This document shows positions 1-8,823 of a DNA stretch of 34,839 bases, piece by piece. This DNA comes from Streptococcus mitis (GTDB taxonomy: Bacteria > Bacillota > Bacilli > Lactobacillales > Streptococcaceae). The notes beneath the pieces are model-generated. The model worked only from the letters and a program-made list of their open reading frames with translations. It was not told where the DNA came from and made no database searches. The stretch's first letter is position 1. Each line of letters starts with the position of its first letter. The translations under genes and the position numbers were made by a program. The stretch is taken from positions 1 to 34,839 of the forward strand of contig NZ_NCVK01000006.1 of NCBI RefSeq assembly GCF_002096845.1, in the 5' to 3' direction.

Positions 1-653
1 CGACCGAATCGAAAATATCCAAGAAAGATAAAGGCCCAATCGGTAGTTGATTTCATCTATAGAGTAACATAAATCTCAAAAAATAGGGTGAAAAAACCTT
101 TATTTGTCATGCAAAAAAATAGAAGATACGATAGAGAATCACTTTGATGATCTCAATCATACCTCCTATTCAAGTGGTTAGATCACTAACTTAATGACAT
201 TGGGCTGCTAGGTAAGCTTTTGTTTTCTCGTTCATAGACTGTTACTCCTTTTAAAAATAGCTATTCTCAAGATTAATTGACTATAATTCTTTGAAACTGT
301 CCTTCCATTGTAGCATAGTAGAATCCTAGATGCTATTTCTAGGATTAGTATTTTATGCCTTCTATCACTCTTTCAAGCTGATAAATTCTTTCTCATTGCC
401 TATAAAGGAGGCAGCTATGCTGACCTGCTTTTCTCGTTCTTGTCTCACAAGTTCTAACTTATCTGCCTCTTGGAGATTCCTCACTTTGATAATATAAACT
501 GCCAATTTCATTATTTTCTCTATGCAAGCTAGCGTATGCTAGGAGAAATCTGTCATATCAGTGAAAAGAGATTATTCCTAATTCTCTTGGAAGTTATCCA
601 AAAGTTTTTCCAAATTTGACATATTTTGACATATATAGATATTTTTATCGAAA
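1..653. other. Gene-poor region with short-frame debris
   Basis: No long gene is visible. On the minus strand there are three very short frames. One at 365..511 (48 aa) is listed separately. One at 191..235 (14 aa, begins MNEKTKAYLAAQ) has a strong AAAAGGAG ribosome site 9 nt upstream. One at 107..160 (17 aa, hydrophobic) has its GGAGG almost touching the ATG, so it is doubtful. An inverted repeat (9-bp arms at 322..330 and 338..346) lies between them without a good T-tract. The pattern suggests the beginnings of genes whose remainders were lost, downstream of the rpsP-khpA transcription unit. Confidence 0.5.
365..511 (-). CDS. Small hypothetical protein (48 aa) or C-terminal gene remnant
   Basis: A 48-codon frame from ATG 511 to TGA 365, with an amphipathic, charged middle (QEADKLELVRQEREKQ) that reads like a helix. 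There is no convincing Shine-Dalgarno site (only AGAGAAAATA before the ATG), so it may be the surviving tail of a larger gene. I do not recognise the family. It lies on the same strand as khpA and the nuclease-like gene. Confidence 0.25.
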   Translation of the reverse strand: MKLAVYIIKVRNLQEADKLELVRQEREKQVSIAASFIGNEKEFISLKE

Positions 654-2426
654 CTACAAAATAATATCATTGATATCTTCTAATATCATAAAACTGAATG
701 AGATAGTTTTATCACCTATGTTACACTGTATATTTCTAGATTTTATTCTTTGCGTAATCAATTCTCTTTTCTGATTTGATTGTAAAAGATTTAATAATTG
801 ATCAATAGTTGCCTCACCAGAATACAATTGAGGCAATATATCTATAGAGTGTATCTTACCTTTTTCACTAATATGAATCTTAGGAGTTCTCCTATTCATA
901 AAATTAGAAAAATCAATCTCATCAATAATATATACTTCATCTTGTTTTGAATTATACTGACTAACATTGGACACAAACATATTTATCACTCTTTTTATAT
1001 CACTACTATATATCCCAAGTTTTTTTGCCATTATTTTTTTCTCATTTTCAGTAAAATATTTAGAATTTCTTTTAAATTTTTCTATATAATTATTTAACTC
1101 AGCCTGATTCTTATAGAACTCAATGATATTAGTTGGTTGATTTTGTGTTTTAGATTCTAGAATAACTAATGTCTCATCTTTAAAAAATATTCCGTCAATT
1201 TCATATGTCTCCCCATCAATATTCCGTTTTATTCCACCAGACTGTTTAGAAAATTGTTTTTTTGCTAAGCCGTTAATATGACGTTCAAAATTTCTTCCTT
1301 TCTGATTTATTCCAGTCTCTTTACTTTGTTGTTTTTTTGATATAACAGATAAAATTGTTCTTGAAAAATCTGTATATAAAACCAAATTAGATAGTAGAAC
1401 ATAAACTTCTTCAAACTCTATAAGTGGATTATCATATAAATCTCTAGAAGAAGTTTTAAAAATTAGTTGCTTAAGCAAGTATTCTGGCAGTCCTTTATCA
1501 AAAAACAGCTCTCTTAATTTGTTCTTTGAAATCACTACAATTCTTTCATCAGATTCATCACATAATTCGTATAAAAGCCAATAAGCATCCATCCACTGTC
1601 TTAGCTTAATACCATCATATTCTTCTTCAAAATTTTTAGTATAAAAATATTCTTTAACCTGTTTCTCTAATAGTTTATATAAATTTTGTTTTACATCAGA
1701 TTTTTCTAATTTAGTATCAAAATCAAGATTGGGGTTACAAGCCAAAAGGGCTCTAAAATCTTTTAAATCTAAATAAGTTGCTAAAGCATATAATCGTTTT
1801 ATACTAAAATCACCTATCTCTTTAATATGAATTTGGTTATCATAAATCTTAAATTCAATGTCGCTGTATGTCCATAAGTCAATTATTAAACTAAAAATAT
1901 TCAAGTTACCAAAAATAGAAAAAATATTTTCAATTTCTGACTGAGTTAAACTAGCTCCTTCTTCCCATTTAAAGACTGTCTTTTTTCGAAGCGCGTCTTT
2001 TAAAACATCTCCTAATCTTAGCCAAATTTCTTCAATTCCATCACTTAAATCTGTAGCCCTGTTGTTACTATTCTTAAAAGATTCATAGTGTGCTTGTGCG
2101 TAGTATAATGATAATTGTAGAATATTTTTCTTTGTACTATCTAAAAGAGATCTTTTTTCAATCTGAATCATATCATATAGTTGATTCAAGATTGAAACCT
2201 CAAACAGGAATTTATTTACAATCTGTTCATTCAATATATAAAATTTCTTCACTAAAATATATTTAGCTATAAGTTTAGTACCATTACTAGAATTTCCACT
2301 TGTAAAAACCCCAGATAATTTTAATAACTTGATGTAATCATTGACATCATGCGCCTCATATAAATGTTTATAAAATTCAACAGTATTAATTTTGTTTTTA
2401 TATTTATTAGTATTCCAATATTTCAT
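654..2426 (-). CDS. Putative PD-(D/E)XK nuclease-family protein of unknown role
   Basis: Large, AT-rich hypothetical protein of 590 aa from ATG 2426. The frame stays open to ATG 2489, but that ATG lies inside the khpA terminator stem, so the later start is preferred; neither has a clear ribosome site. The first ~360 residues are helical and unfamiliar. The C-terminal third carries a restriction-endonuclease-like core: a conserved-looking NFERHI helix, then EIDGIFFKDETLVILESK, giving an Asp (residue ~411) and a Glu-x-Lys (~424/426) spaced as in PD-(D/E)XK enzymes. Related cores occur in nuclease-related (NERD-like) domains and in single-gene defence proteins; a defence role here is inference. 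It is a lone gene between a housekeeping terminator and debris, with far lower GC than rpsP/khpA, which suggests recent acquisition. Expression may rely on read-through from the rpsP operon. Confidence 0.7.
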   Translation of the reverse strand: MKYWNTNKYKNKINTVEFYKHLYEAHDVNDYIKLLKLSGVFTSGNSSNGTKLIAKYILVKKFYILNEQIVNKFLFEVSILNQLYDMIQIEKRSLLDSTKKNILQLSLYYAQAHYESFKNSNNRATDLSDGIEEIWLRLGDVLKDALRKKTVFKWEEGASLTQSEIENIFSIFGNLNIFSLIIDLWTYSDIEFKIYDNQIHIKEIGDFSIKRLYALATYLDLKDFRALLACNPNLDFDTKLEKSDVKQNLYKLLEKQVKEYFYTKNFEEEYDGIKLRQWMDAYWLLYELCDESDERIVVISKNKLRELFFDKGLPEYLLKQLIFKTSSRDLYDNPLIEFEEVYVLLSNLVLYTDFSRTILSVISKKQQSKETGINQKGRNFERHINGLAKKQFSKQSGGIKRNIDGETYEIDGIFFKDETLVILESKTQNQPTNIIEFYKNQAELNNYIEKFKRNSKYFTENEKKIMAKKLGIYSSDIKRVINMFVSNVSQYNSKQDEVYIIDEIDFSNFMNRRTPKIHISEKGKIHSIDILPQLYSGEATIDQLLNLLQSNQKRELITQRIKSRNIQCNIGDKTISFSFMILEDINDIIL

Positions 2427-2474
2427 AAATTTTTCAAAACATAAAATAACAAGAAAATATCTTCTATTCCTCAC

Positions 2475-2498
2475 AAAAAAGCGAGACATTCGTCCCGC
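2475..2498 (-). terminator. Intrinsic terminator of rpsP-khpA
   Basis: On the minus strand a 7-bp stem (GCGGGAC / GTCTCGC, one G-U pair, GAAT loop) is followed by six T residues. It begins a few bases after the khpA stop. The upstream ATG (2489) of the next gene is embedded in this hairpin, which argues that this ATG is not its real start. Confidence 0.85.
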
Positions 2499-2503
2499 CC
2501 TTC

Positions 2504-2743
2504 TTATTTTTCGTCAATAACGATTCTTACTTTTTTGTTTTCAGTTGGGACAGAGTAGACAATCGTTCTTATCGCAGAAATAGTGCGACCCTTACGACCG
2601 ATTACACGACCCACATCGCTTTGATCAAGATCCAAATGATATTCCAAAAACTCTGGTGTATTTTCAATCTTGATAGTTAAGGCATCTGGTTGTGAAATCA
2701 AGGGTTTCACAATCGCAATAATGAGATTTTCAATCGTATCCAT
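2504..2743 (-). CDS. khpA: KhpA, KH-domain RNA-binding protein
   Basis: 79-aa single KH-domain protein. The RNA-binding GxxG loop is visible as GRKG (residues 49-52) in the context [13 protein letters not shown], which is diagnostic for the YlqC/KhpA family. In pneumococcus KhpA partners with KhpB (Jag/EloR) in an RNA-binding complex that affects cell elongation and division. It lies 19 bp downstream of rpsP, as in other Gram-positive genomes, so it is co-transcribed with S16. The usual neighbours rimM and trmD are not adjacent here; a foreign-looking nuclease gene follows instead. Confidence 0.95.
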   Translation of the reverse strand: MDTIENLIIAIVKPLISQPDALTIKIENTPEFLEYHLDLDQSDVGRVIGRKGRTISAIRTIVYSVPTENKKVRIVIDEK

Positions 2744-2762
2744 CTGTCAACCTACTTTAAAC

Positions 2763-3035
2763 TTATTTTGAGAATTTAGAATCGTGGAATTTCTTCAATA
2801 CACCTTCTTTTGAAAGGATGTTGCGAACTGTATCTGAAGGTTGAGCTCCATCAGCCAACCATGCAAGAACGCGGTCTTCTTTCAAAGTTACTTGGTTTTC
2901 AGCAACAAGTGGGTTGTATGTTCCAACTGTTTCGATGAAACGTCCGTCACGTGGTGAACGTGAATCTGCTACGTTGATACGGTAGAAAGGTTTTTTCTTA
3001 GAACCCATACGAGTCAAACGGATTTTAACTGCCAT
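2763..3035 (-). CDS. rpsP: 30S ribosomal protein S16
   Basis: 90-aa S16 of normal length. The N-terminus ([18 protein letters not shown]) and the following [18 protein letters not shown] are family signatures. S16 binds 16S rRNA early in 30S assembly. It is the first gene of the rpsP-khpA unit, with a near-consensus promoter upstream and a palindromic leader segment (3071..3087) between promoter and start. Confidence 0.98.
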   Translation of the reverse strand: MAVKIRLTRMGSKKKPFYRINVADSRSPRDGRFIETVGTYNPLVAENQVTLKEDRVLAWLADGAQPSDTVRNILSKEGVLKKFHDSKFSK

Positions 3036-3070
3036 TTTTAAAGTCTCTTTTCTTATTTTTTATTTCGGTG

Positions 3071-3127
3071 AAATAGCTGAGCTATTTAGCACATGTTCTA
3101 TTATAGCAGATTTCTAACAGGTGTCAA
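3071..3127 (-). promoter_or_regulatory. rpsP promoter and palindromic leader element
   Basis: On the minus strand: TTGACA (3127..3122), a 16-bp spacer, then TATAAT (3105..3100), a consensus sigma-A promoter. Inside the resulting leader, 3071..3087 is a perfect 8-bp inverted repeat around one base (AAATAGCT G AGCTATTT). It is not followed by T residues, so it is not a terminator. It could be a leader hairpin influencing S16 expression, which is unproven. Confidence 0.8.
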
Positions 3128-3226
3128 GAAAAAAACTTGACAGACTATAAAATTTTTAAACCATTTATAAATTTGTTAGAAGTAGGAAATAAATGTTTGA
3201 AAGAGGCTATCCGTGAATACTATTTT

Positions 3227-3331
3227 ATACTCAATGAAAATCAAAGAGCAAACTAGGAAGCTAGCCGCAGGCTGTACTTGAGTACGGCAAGGCGAAGCTG
3301 ACGTAGTTTGAATTTGATTTTCGAAGAGTAT
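3227..3331. mobile_element. RUP-like pneumococcal repeat (copy 1)
   Basis: A 105-bp element starting ATACTCAATGAAAATC and ending GATTTTCGAAGAGTAT, with imperfect inverted ends and the internal GGCAAGGCGAAGCTGACG block. This is the recognisable form of the RUP repeat of pneumococcus, a non-autonomous element thought to be mobilised by an IS630-type transposase. It is inverted relative to the copy at 10222..10325. Confidence 0.8.
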
Positions 3332-3625
3332 TAGAAACATTTTATAAAGACCATCAACTCAAGCCCTTCATATCGCCTGAACGAAATTTGGATGCTTAGC
3401 TTCTACATCCCAAGCCCGTTCCCAAACGAAATATCAAAGACTTTAAGAAAGATATCTACTAATTAATTTATAAAATATGAATTAATAGATTCTAAATAGG
3501 GGAATAATTTAGTTCTGTAAAAATTAACTTCTACACCTACAAAGCTTATTCTGACAGACTTTATAACAGTCTAAGAAAAAAGTAGAGATTCATACAGTAT
3601 CTAGATTTTCCAAAAAATTGCCACC
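3332..3625. other. Intergenic stretch without recognised gene
   Basis: Between the RUP-like repeat and the next promoter there are only short frames broken by stops on both strands. I find no ribosome site with a convincing frame, no RNA gene and no clean inverted repeat. It may be old gene or IS debris. Confidence 0.4.
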
Positions 3626-3709
3626 TTGACACATAAATTCTTGCTTTCTAAATTTAAATGTGATATATTTATAACATAAAATTTAAGTGTTATATATTTA
3701 TAACACAAA
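3626..3709 (+). promoter_or_regulatory. Promoter and tandem operator of membrane-protein/XRE pair
   Basis: A TTGACA (3626..3631) to TAAATT (3649..3654) promoter with 17-bp spacing is followed by two copies of a 30-bp direct repeat at 3651..3680 and 3680..3709, with only 3 mismatches. Each copy contains a partly palindromic GTG-TATA...TATAAC core; in copy 2 this is GTGTTATA/TATAACAC around TATT. The copies cover the -10 and transcription-start region. The likely ligand is the XRE regulator encoded by the second gene (autorepression), which is an inference. Confidence 0.65.
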
Positions 3710-3722
3710 AAAGGAGTCTATC

Positions 3723-4301
3723 ATGAAAAAAAGTCAAAAAATGCGTGGCCTCATTGCAATGATTGCCGTAGCTCTCTTTATTGATTTTATTGTTTTATTT
3801 GATTCTAATCTTAGTTGGGGACCCAAGTTAGTTATTACTGGTATTTCAGTGTTAGGTCAAATTATAGCTATTTGGGGCTGGCTACATAAAAGTCAGAAAG
3901 GTAAGGGAAAGATTATTTTTGACTTGTCTGCTAAGCTTTACACGATACTTGTGTTTGCAGCAAGCATTTTTTATACAGTAGGAATTTGGGTTGAGACCCC
4001 AAGCGAAAGTTCTGGTATTAAAGAATGGATTTTGGGAATTGGCCTCGTTATTGAAGTGATTGCATTTGGTTTTTTCTCTTTGAAAAATGTCAAGGAAACT
4101 CCGGACGAACGCTTTTATGTTAATTTAGCAAAAGCAGCTAGCTTGATGTTTGTTTTTATACTAGGCGCACTGATGATCCTAGCAGTTATCATTGGGTATA
4201 TGGGGTCTCTCACTCTTTACATGGGACAGATATTTATTAGCATAGCTGCCTTGATTTGCATCTTTGCGGTTGTCTATTTTATCTTGGAACGTAGAGGATA
4301 A
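3723..4301 (+). CDS. Multi-pass membrane protein paired with XRE regulator
   Basis: 192-aa integral membrane protein. ATG 3723 is chosen because AAGGAG lies 6 nt before it; a longer frame from 3687 has no ribosome site. About six hydrophobic segments are visible, including LIAMIAVALFIDFIVLF near the start, a pair around 70-105, and two strongly hydrophobic stretches near the C-terminus. The sequence does not show a catalytic motif. Its stop is 2 bp before the downstream XRE gene, so the two form an operon. Such membrane-protein/small-XRE pairs are common in Firmicutes; the membrane partner may sense or modulate the regulator, but the function is unknown. Confidence 0.8.
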   Translation: MKKSQKMRGLIAMIAVALFIDFIVLFDSNLSWGPKLVITGISVLGQIIAIWGWLHKSQKGKGKIIFDLSAKLYTILVFAASIFYTVGIWVETPSESSGIKEWILGIGLVIEVIAFGFFSLKNVKETPDERFYVNLAKAASLMFVFILGALMILAVIIGYMGSLTLYMGQIFISIAALICIFAVVYFILERRG

Positions 4302-4303
4302 TC

Positions 4304-4528
4304 ATGGCCAAAGAAAGCAAGATTATTACTAATCTCAAATCTGTTCGTGAGTCCACAGGCATGACCCAGCAGGAATTAGCCGACCTCATCGGCATGCGAC
4401 GCGAGACAATTCTGCACTTGGAAAATAATCGTTACAACCCTTCGCTGGAAATGGCTCTTAAAATTGCTCAAGTTTTTAATCTGAAAGTAGAAGACCTCTT
4501 TGAACTCAGACAGAAAGAGGAAGCATAA
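4304..4528 (+). CDS. Small XRE-family transcriptional regulator
   Basis: 74-aa protein consisting almost entirely of a Cro/C1-type helix-turn-helix. TQQELADLIGMRRETILHLE is the HTH, with NRYNPSLEMALKIAQVFN after it, as in the YozG/YgzD-like small regulators. The start ATG overlaps the preceding membrane-protein gene region by close spacing (2 bp), indicating translational coupling. It probably binds the tandem 30-bp repeats upstream of the operon. Confidence 0.9.
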   Translation: MAKESKIITNLKSVRESTGMTQQELADLIGMRRETILHLENNRYNPSLEMALKIAQVFNLKVEDLFELRQKEEA

Positions 4529-4564
4529 TTCTTTTCGAGACCTAGTATTAAGTTCATTGATTAA

Positions 4565-4760
4565 TTAGGAATTGAAGCCAAAAGAAAAAATCCTTTGAAA
4601 ATGTGCTCTTTTAAAATATAGTAATTCTTTCGAATTAACCTTTACTAATTGTGATGCTTTACGAGCTTTCTTAAGATCTGGTTCCCTAAATACTTTTAGT
4701 ATACTTATGGCATTGATGCCCCTAAGAAAGCGACTTTCTGGTTGGCTTCCTCTTAAACTG
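4565..4760 (-). pseudogene. Possible gene remnant in slrA upstream region
   Basis: The ~300-bp gap between the XRE gene and slrA contains, on the minus strand, an open frame of about 65 codons ending at TAA 4565. Its composition looks protein-like (for example REPDLKKARKASQLVKVN), but there is no start codon or ribosome site. It is best read as the tail of a lost gene. I do not recognise the family. Confidence 0.3.
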
Positions 4761-4775
4761 TCTTGTCACTAACAT

Positions 4776-4804
4776 TTGAAATCCACTTCCTTTTAAGGTA
4801 CAAT
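4776..4804 (+). promoter_or_regulatory. slrA promoter
   Basis: TTGAAA (4776..4781) and TACAAT (4799..4804) are separated by 17 bp, a good sigma-A promoter. The -10 is 29 bp upstream of the slrA ATG, which is preceded by a GAGAGG ribosome site. Confidence 0.8.
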
Positions 4805-4833
4805 GGTAGAAATAAATTTTTGAGAGGAACAGA

Positions 4834-5637
4834 ATGAAAAAACTAGCAACCCTTCTTTTACTATCCACTGTAGCCCTAGCTGGATGTAGCAGCATCCAAC
4901 GTAGTTTGCGTGGTGATGACTATGTAGATTCTAGCTTGGCCGCTGAGGAAAGTTCCAAAGCAGCTGCCCAATCTACCAAGGAGTTAAACGATGCTTTAAC
5001 AAACGAAAACGCCAATTTCCCACAACTATCTAAGGAAGTTGCTGAAGATGAAGCCGAAGTGATTCTCCACACAAACCAAAGTGATATTCGCATTAAACTC
5101 TTCCCTAAACTCGCTCCTCTAGCGGTTGAAAACTTCCTCACTCATGCCAAAGAAGGCTACTATAACGGCATTACCTTCCACCGTGTCATCGATGGCTTCA
5201 TGGTTCAAACTGGAGATCCAAAAGGAGATGGTACAGGTGGTCAGTCCATCTGGCATGACAAGGATAAGACTAAAGACAAGGGAACTGGTTTCAAAAACGA
5301 GATTACTCCTTATCTCTATAACATCCGTGGTGCTCTTTCTATGGCTAATACTGGTCAACCAAACACCAACGGCAGCCAGTTCTTTATCAACCAAAACTCT
5401 ACTGATACCTCTGCTAAACTCCCTACAAGCAAGTATCCAAAGAAAATCATCGAAGCCTACAAAGAAGGGGGAAACCCTAGTCTAGATGGCAAACACCCTG
5501 TCTTTGGTCAAGTGATTGACGGTATGGATGTTGTAGATAAGATTGCTAAAGCCGAAAAAGATGAGAAAGACAAACCAACTACTGCTATTACTATTGATAG
5601 CATCGAAGTGGTGAAAGACTACGATTTTAAATCTTAA
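4834..5637 (+). CDS. slrA: SlrA, cyclophilin-type peptidyl-prolyl isomerase lipoprotein
   Basis: 267-aa lipoprotein. The N-terminus [18 protein letters not shown] is a lipoprotein signal peptide with lipobox LAGC and lipidated Cys18. A Ser/Ala-rich linker (~30-60) precedes a cyclophilin domain with the hallmark stretches [41 protein letters not shown] and [17 protein letters not shown]. These include the catalytic Arg of FHRV and the Gln of the GSQFF strand. It acts outside the membrane on secreted proteins; in pneumococcus SlrA contributes to colonisation and folding of exported proteins. Monocistronic, with its own promoter and a shared downstream terminator. Confidence 0.95.
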   Translation: MKKLATLLLLSTVALAGCSSIQRSLRGDDYVDSSLAAEESSKAAAQSTKELNDALTNENANFPQLSKEVAEDEAEVILHTNQSDIRIKLFPKLAPLAVENFLTHAKEGYYNGITFHRVIDGFMVQTGDPKGDGTGGQSIWHDKDKTKDKGTGFKNEITPYLYNIRGALSMANTGQPNTNGSQFFINQNSTDTSAKLPTSKYPKKIIEAYKEGGNPSLDGKHPVFGQVIDGMDVVDKIAKAEKDEKDKPTTAITIDSIEVVKDYDFKS

Positions 5638-5646
5638 AAACCAAAA

Positions 5647-5677
5647 AAATACAGTATCCACATTCGGTACTGTATTT
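5647..5677. terminator. Bidirectional terminator between slrA and ABC-F gene
   Basis: A 10-bp perfect stem (AAATACAGTA at 5647 and TACTGTATTT ending 5677). T-rich tracts lie on both sides (TTCTTTT on plus, seven T on minus), so it can end both converging transcription units. Confidence 0.85.
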
Positions 5678-5692
5678 CTTTTATCCTCATTT

Positions 5693-7234
5693 TTAAGTTA
5701 GATTATTAAAATCCCAGATTTGATCCATCCAGCCTTCATAGAAGTCTGGTTCGTGACAGACCATAAGAATAGATCCCTTGTATTCTTTAAGAGCTCGTTT
5801 GAGTTCATCCTTGGCATCCACATCCAAGTGGTTGGTCGGCTCGTCCAGCACTAAAACGTTGTTTTCACGATTCATCAAGAGACAGAAACGAACCTTGGCT
5901 TGTTCCCCACCTGACAAGACCTGAATTTGGCTTTCGATATGCTTGGTTGTCAAACCACAGCGGGCAAGGGCAGCACGAACTTCTGCTTGGTTAAGTGCAG
6001 GAAAGGCATTCCAGACAGCTTCAAGAGGAGTTTGGCGATTACCGCCTTCTACTTCCTGTTCAAAGTAACCGAGTTCTAGGTAGTCACCACGTTCCACTTC
6101 CCCAGCGATTGGTGGAATAATGCCCAAGAGACTCTTCAAGAGAGTTGTCTTCCCGATACCATTTGCCCCGATAATAGCAACCTTTTGATTGCGTTCAAAG
6201 GTAAGATTTAAAGGCTTAGTGAGAGGTCGATCATAACCAATCTGCAAATCCTTGGCTTGGAAGATAAAGCGCCCTGGCGTACGAGCTGGTTTGAAATCAA
6301 AGGATGGTTTTGGTTTCTCACTTTGGAGTTCGATAATATCCATCTTATCCAATTTTTTCTGACGAGACATGGCCATGTTTCGTGTTGCAACACGCGCTTT
6401 GTTTCGTGCGACGAAGTCCTTAAGGTCTGCAATTTCTTTCTGCTGACGTTCGTAGGCAGCCTCTAGCTGAGATTTCTTCATAGCATAGACTTCTTGGAAC
6501 TGGTAGTAGTCACCAGAGTAACGCGTCAGCTGTTGATTTTCCACATGATAGACAATATTGATAACGTCATTTAGGAATGAAATATCGTGCGAAATAAGGA
6601 CAAAGGCATTCTCATAGTTTTGGAGATAGCGCTTAAGCCAGTCAATATGCTCAGCATCCAAGTAGTTGGTCGGCTCGTCCAAAAGTAAGATATCAGGCTT
6701 TTCAAGGAGAAGTTTTGCCAAAAGCACCTTGGTTCTTTGCCCGCCTGACAAAGAAGTTACATCCGTATCCATGCCAAAGTCCATGACACCAAGGGCACGC
6801 GCTACTTCGTCAATCTTAGCATCCAAGGTATAGAAATCACGACTCTCCAAACGGTCTTGAAGTTCGCCCACTTCTTCCATGAGAGCATCAACATCCGCTC
6901 CGTCTTCAGCCATTTCCATATAGAGGTCATTGATACGGGCTTCTGCTTTGAAAAGCTCATCAAAGGCTGTACGGAGAACATCACGTACCGACTGCCCTTC
7001 AGCAAGGACAGAGTGCTGATCCAAGTAACCAGCAGTCACATATTTGGACCACTCAACCTTCCCTTCATCTGGCAACATTTTACCAGTCACGATACTCATA
7101 AAGGTCGATTTTCCTTCACCATTGGCACCGACCAGGCCGATATGTTCTCCCTTTAGGAGACGGAAGGACACATCTTCAAAAATTGCACGGTCACCAAAAC
7201 CGTGACTCAAATTTTTAACTTCTAAAATACTCAT
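5693..7234 (-). CDS. ABC-F family ATPase (ribosome-associated)
   Basis: 513-aa protein with two ABC domains and no transmembrane segment, the ABC-F layout. Domain 1 has Walker A GANGEGKST (36-44), signature LSGGQRTKV and Walker B LLLDEPTNYLD. Domain 2 has GANGIGKTT, LSGGEQAKV and LVLDEPTNHLD. The charged linker (around residues 240-310) corresponds to the P-site tRNA-interaction motif. The sequence most resembles the B. subtilis YfmM-type subgroup. Proteins of this family bind the ribosomal E-site and relieve stalled translation. It is the last gene of the yutD-rlmN-vanZ-ABC-F operon; its ATG is 1 bp from the vanZ-like stop. Confidence 0.9.
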   Translation of the reverse strand: MSILEVKNLSHGFGDRAIFEDVSFRLLKGEHIGLVGANGEGKSTFMSIVTGKMLPDEGKVEWSKYVTAGYLDQHSVLAEGQSVRDVLRTAFDELFKAEARINDLYMEMAEDGADVDALMEEVGELQDRLESRDFYTLDAKIDEVARALGVMDFGMDTDVTSLSGGQRTKVLLAKLLLEKPDILLLDEPTNYLDAEHIDWLKRYLQNYENAFVLISHDISFLNDVINIVYHVENQQLTRYSGDYYQFQEVYAMKKSQLEAAYERQQKEIADLKDFVARNKARVATRNMAMSRQKKLDKMDIIELQSEKPKPSFDFKPARTPGRFIFQAKDLQIGYDRPLTKPLNLTFERNQKVAIIGANGIGKTTLLKSLLGIIPPIAGEVERGDYLELGYFEQEVEGGNRQTPLEAVWNAFPALNQAEVRAALARCGLTTKHIESQIQVLSGGEQAKVRFCLLMNRENNVLVLDEPTNHLDVDAKDELKRALKEYKGSILMVCHEPDFYEGWMDQIWDFNNLT

Positions 7235-7235
7235 T

Positions 7236-7718
7236 TTAATTCCTTATCTTGTTTTTATGTAATCGTTTATAGAGGAGCCAAGCGATATAGCCACCCAAGG
7301 TATTGGTCCACAAATCATCAATCTCAAAGACGCGATTGAAATCAAATAAAAAGTCCAAGACTAACTGCGTACACTCGATTCCAAGACTCACTAGAAAACT
7401 GAAAAAGATCACTTTTCTTGTCTTACGCAAGTTTGGAAGGAGATAAAGGAGTTGGAAAATCAGAGGAAAAAGCAAGAAGACATTGAGGATATTTTGTAGA
7501 AAAATCCAACATAATTGTCCTATGTCAGTCACCTCACCCAGTTTCCAGAAAGAATTGAAAGGAGTCAAAAGAAAAACCAGGCGTCCAAGATGCTGAATAC
7601 CTGGAGTTTCCACTCCCACGGGAGAATGTTCTTGAGGAGTAAAGCAAAAATAGACGATACAAATACTATAGAAAATGACTCCCCAGACCAAAACATGATT
7701 ATAAGTTTTCTTCATCAT
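7236..7718 (-). CDS. VanZ-family membrane protein
   Basis: 160-aa protein with four hydrophobic segments and the VanZ-like features CFTPQEHSPVG after the first helix and SLGIECTQLVL plus FEIDDLWTNTLGGYIAWLL near the end. VanZ-like proteins are named for a teicoplanin-resistance protein, but most chromosomal members have unknown functions. Its ATG shares a base with the rlmN stop (TAATG), so translation is coupled. Its position between rlmN and an ABC-F gene is conserved in pneumococcus. Confidence 0.9.
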   Translation of the reverse strand: MMKKTYNHVLVWGVIFYSICIVYFCFTPQEHSPVGVETPGIQHLGRLVFLLTPFNSFWKLGEVTDIGQLCWIFLQNILNVFLLFPLIFQLLYLLPNLRKTRKVIFFSFLVSLGIECTQLVLDFLFDFNRVFEIDDLWTNTLGGYIAWLLYKRLHKNKIRN

Positions 7719-8803
7719 TAAGGATTGACTGCTGCGACTGCTTTCTGGCGGTCACGTTTCATTGTATTGGAACGCAATTGTCCACAAGCTGCATCAATAT
7801 CAGTACCATGCTCTTGACGAACAACACAGTTAACCCCCTTTTTCTTAAGCGTATCATAGAAGGCCAGGACGCGCTCTTTAGGACTACGGCTATATTGGTC
7901 ATGCTCACTAACTGGGTTATAAGGAATCAAGTTTACATAAGACAATTTCTTGATATTCTTGAGCAATTCAGCCAATTCCAAGGCTTGTTCTACACCATCA
8001 TTAACTTCATTAAGCATGATATATTCAAAAGTCACACGACGATTAGTTGTCTCAATGTAGTACTCAATAGCTGCAAAGAGTTTTTCAATCGGAAAGGCAC
8101 GGTTAATCTTCATGATGCTTGAACGCAATTCATTGTTAGGTGCGTGAAGGGAAACTGCAAGATTGACCTGAACCCCTTCATTAGCAAAATCACGAATTTT
8201 ATGGGCCAAACCTGAGGTTGAAACCGTGATATGACGAGCACCGATTGCCATCCCCTTGTCATCATTGATGGTACGAACGAAATTCAAGACATTGTTGTAG
8301 TTATCAAAGGGCTCACCGATTCCCATGACAACGATATGGCTGACACGTTCATCCTGACCACGCTCATCAAAGTATTTCTGAACCAGCATGATTTGCGCTA
8401 CGATTTCACCGTTATTGAGGTCACGTTGTTTCTTGATCAAACCAGAAGCACAGAAGGTACAACCGATATTACAGCCGACCTGAGTGGTCACACAGACTGA
8501 CAAACCATAGTGTTGACGCATGAGTACTGTCTCAATCAGCATGCCATCTGGCAATTCAAAAAGATATTTAACTGTCCCATCAGCAGATTCTTGCACGATT
8601 CGCTGTTTCAATGGATTAACCACAAACTGGTCATTGAGCTTAGCAATCAAATCTTTTGAAAGGTTGGTCATCTCTTCAAATGACTGGACACGTTTACGGT
8701 AAAGCCATTCCCAGATTTGATCTGCACGGAATTTCTTTTCTCCCTGCTCCAATACCCATTCCTGCATGGTTTGACGTGTTAAACTATAAATTGACGGTTT
8801 CAT
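7718..8803 (-). CDS. rlmN: 23S rRNA (adenine-2503-C2)/tRNA methyltransferase RlmN
   Basis: 361-aa radical-SAM enzyme. The 4Fe-4S cluster motif CNIGCTFC (Cys111, 115, 118) is intact. The SAM-binding GIGEPFDN and the C-terminal catalytic Cys (ACGQLRSN, near residue 340) are present. RlmN methylates C2 of A2503 in 23S rRNA and A37 in some tRNAs, affecting fidelity and peptidyl-transferase antibiotics. Second gene of the yutD operon, 20 bp after yutD and overlapping vanZ-like by one base. Confidence 0.97.
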   Translation of the reverse strand: MKPSIYSLTRQTMQEWVLEQGEKKFRADQIWEWLYRKRVQSFEEMTNLSKDLIAKLNDQFVVNPLKQRIVQESADGTVKYLFELPDGMLIETVLMRQHYGLSVCVTTQVGCNIGCTFCASGLIKKQRDLNNGEIVAQIMLVQKYFDERGQDERVSHIVVMGIGEPFDNYNNVLNFVRTINDDKGMAIGARHITVSTSGLAHKIRDFANEGVQVNLAVSLHAPNNELRSSIMKINRAFPIEKLFAAIEYYIETTNRRVTFEYIMLNEVNDGVEQALELAELLKNIKKLSYVNLIPYNPVSEHDQYSRSPKERVLAFYDTLKKKGVNCVVRQEHGTDIDAACGQLRSNTMKRDRQKAVAAVNP

Positions 8804-8823
8804 TTCTTCTCCTTATTCTCTAC

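Noticed and set aside
107..160. 17-aa hydrophobic frame, possible type I toxin
   Set aside because: GGAGG is only about one base from the ATG, and there is no terminator or antisense RNA signal visible.
5126..5485. 119-codon plus-strand frame within slrA
   Set aside because: Out-of-frame shadow of the clear cyclophilin gene.
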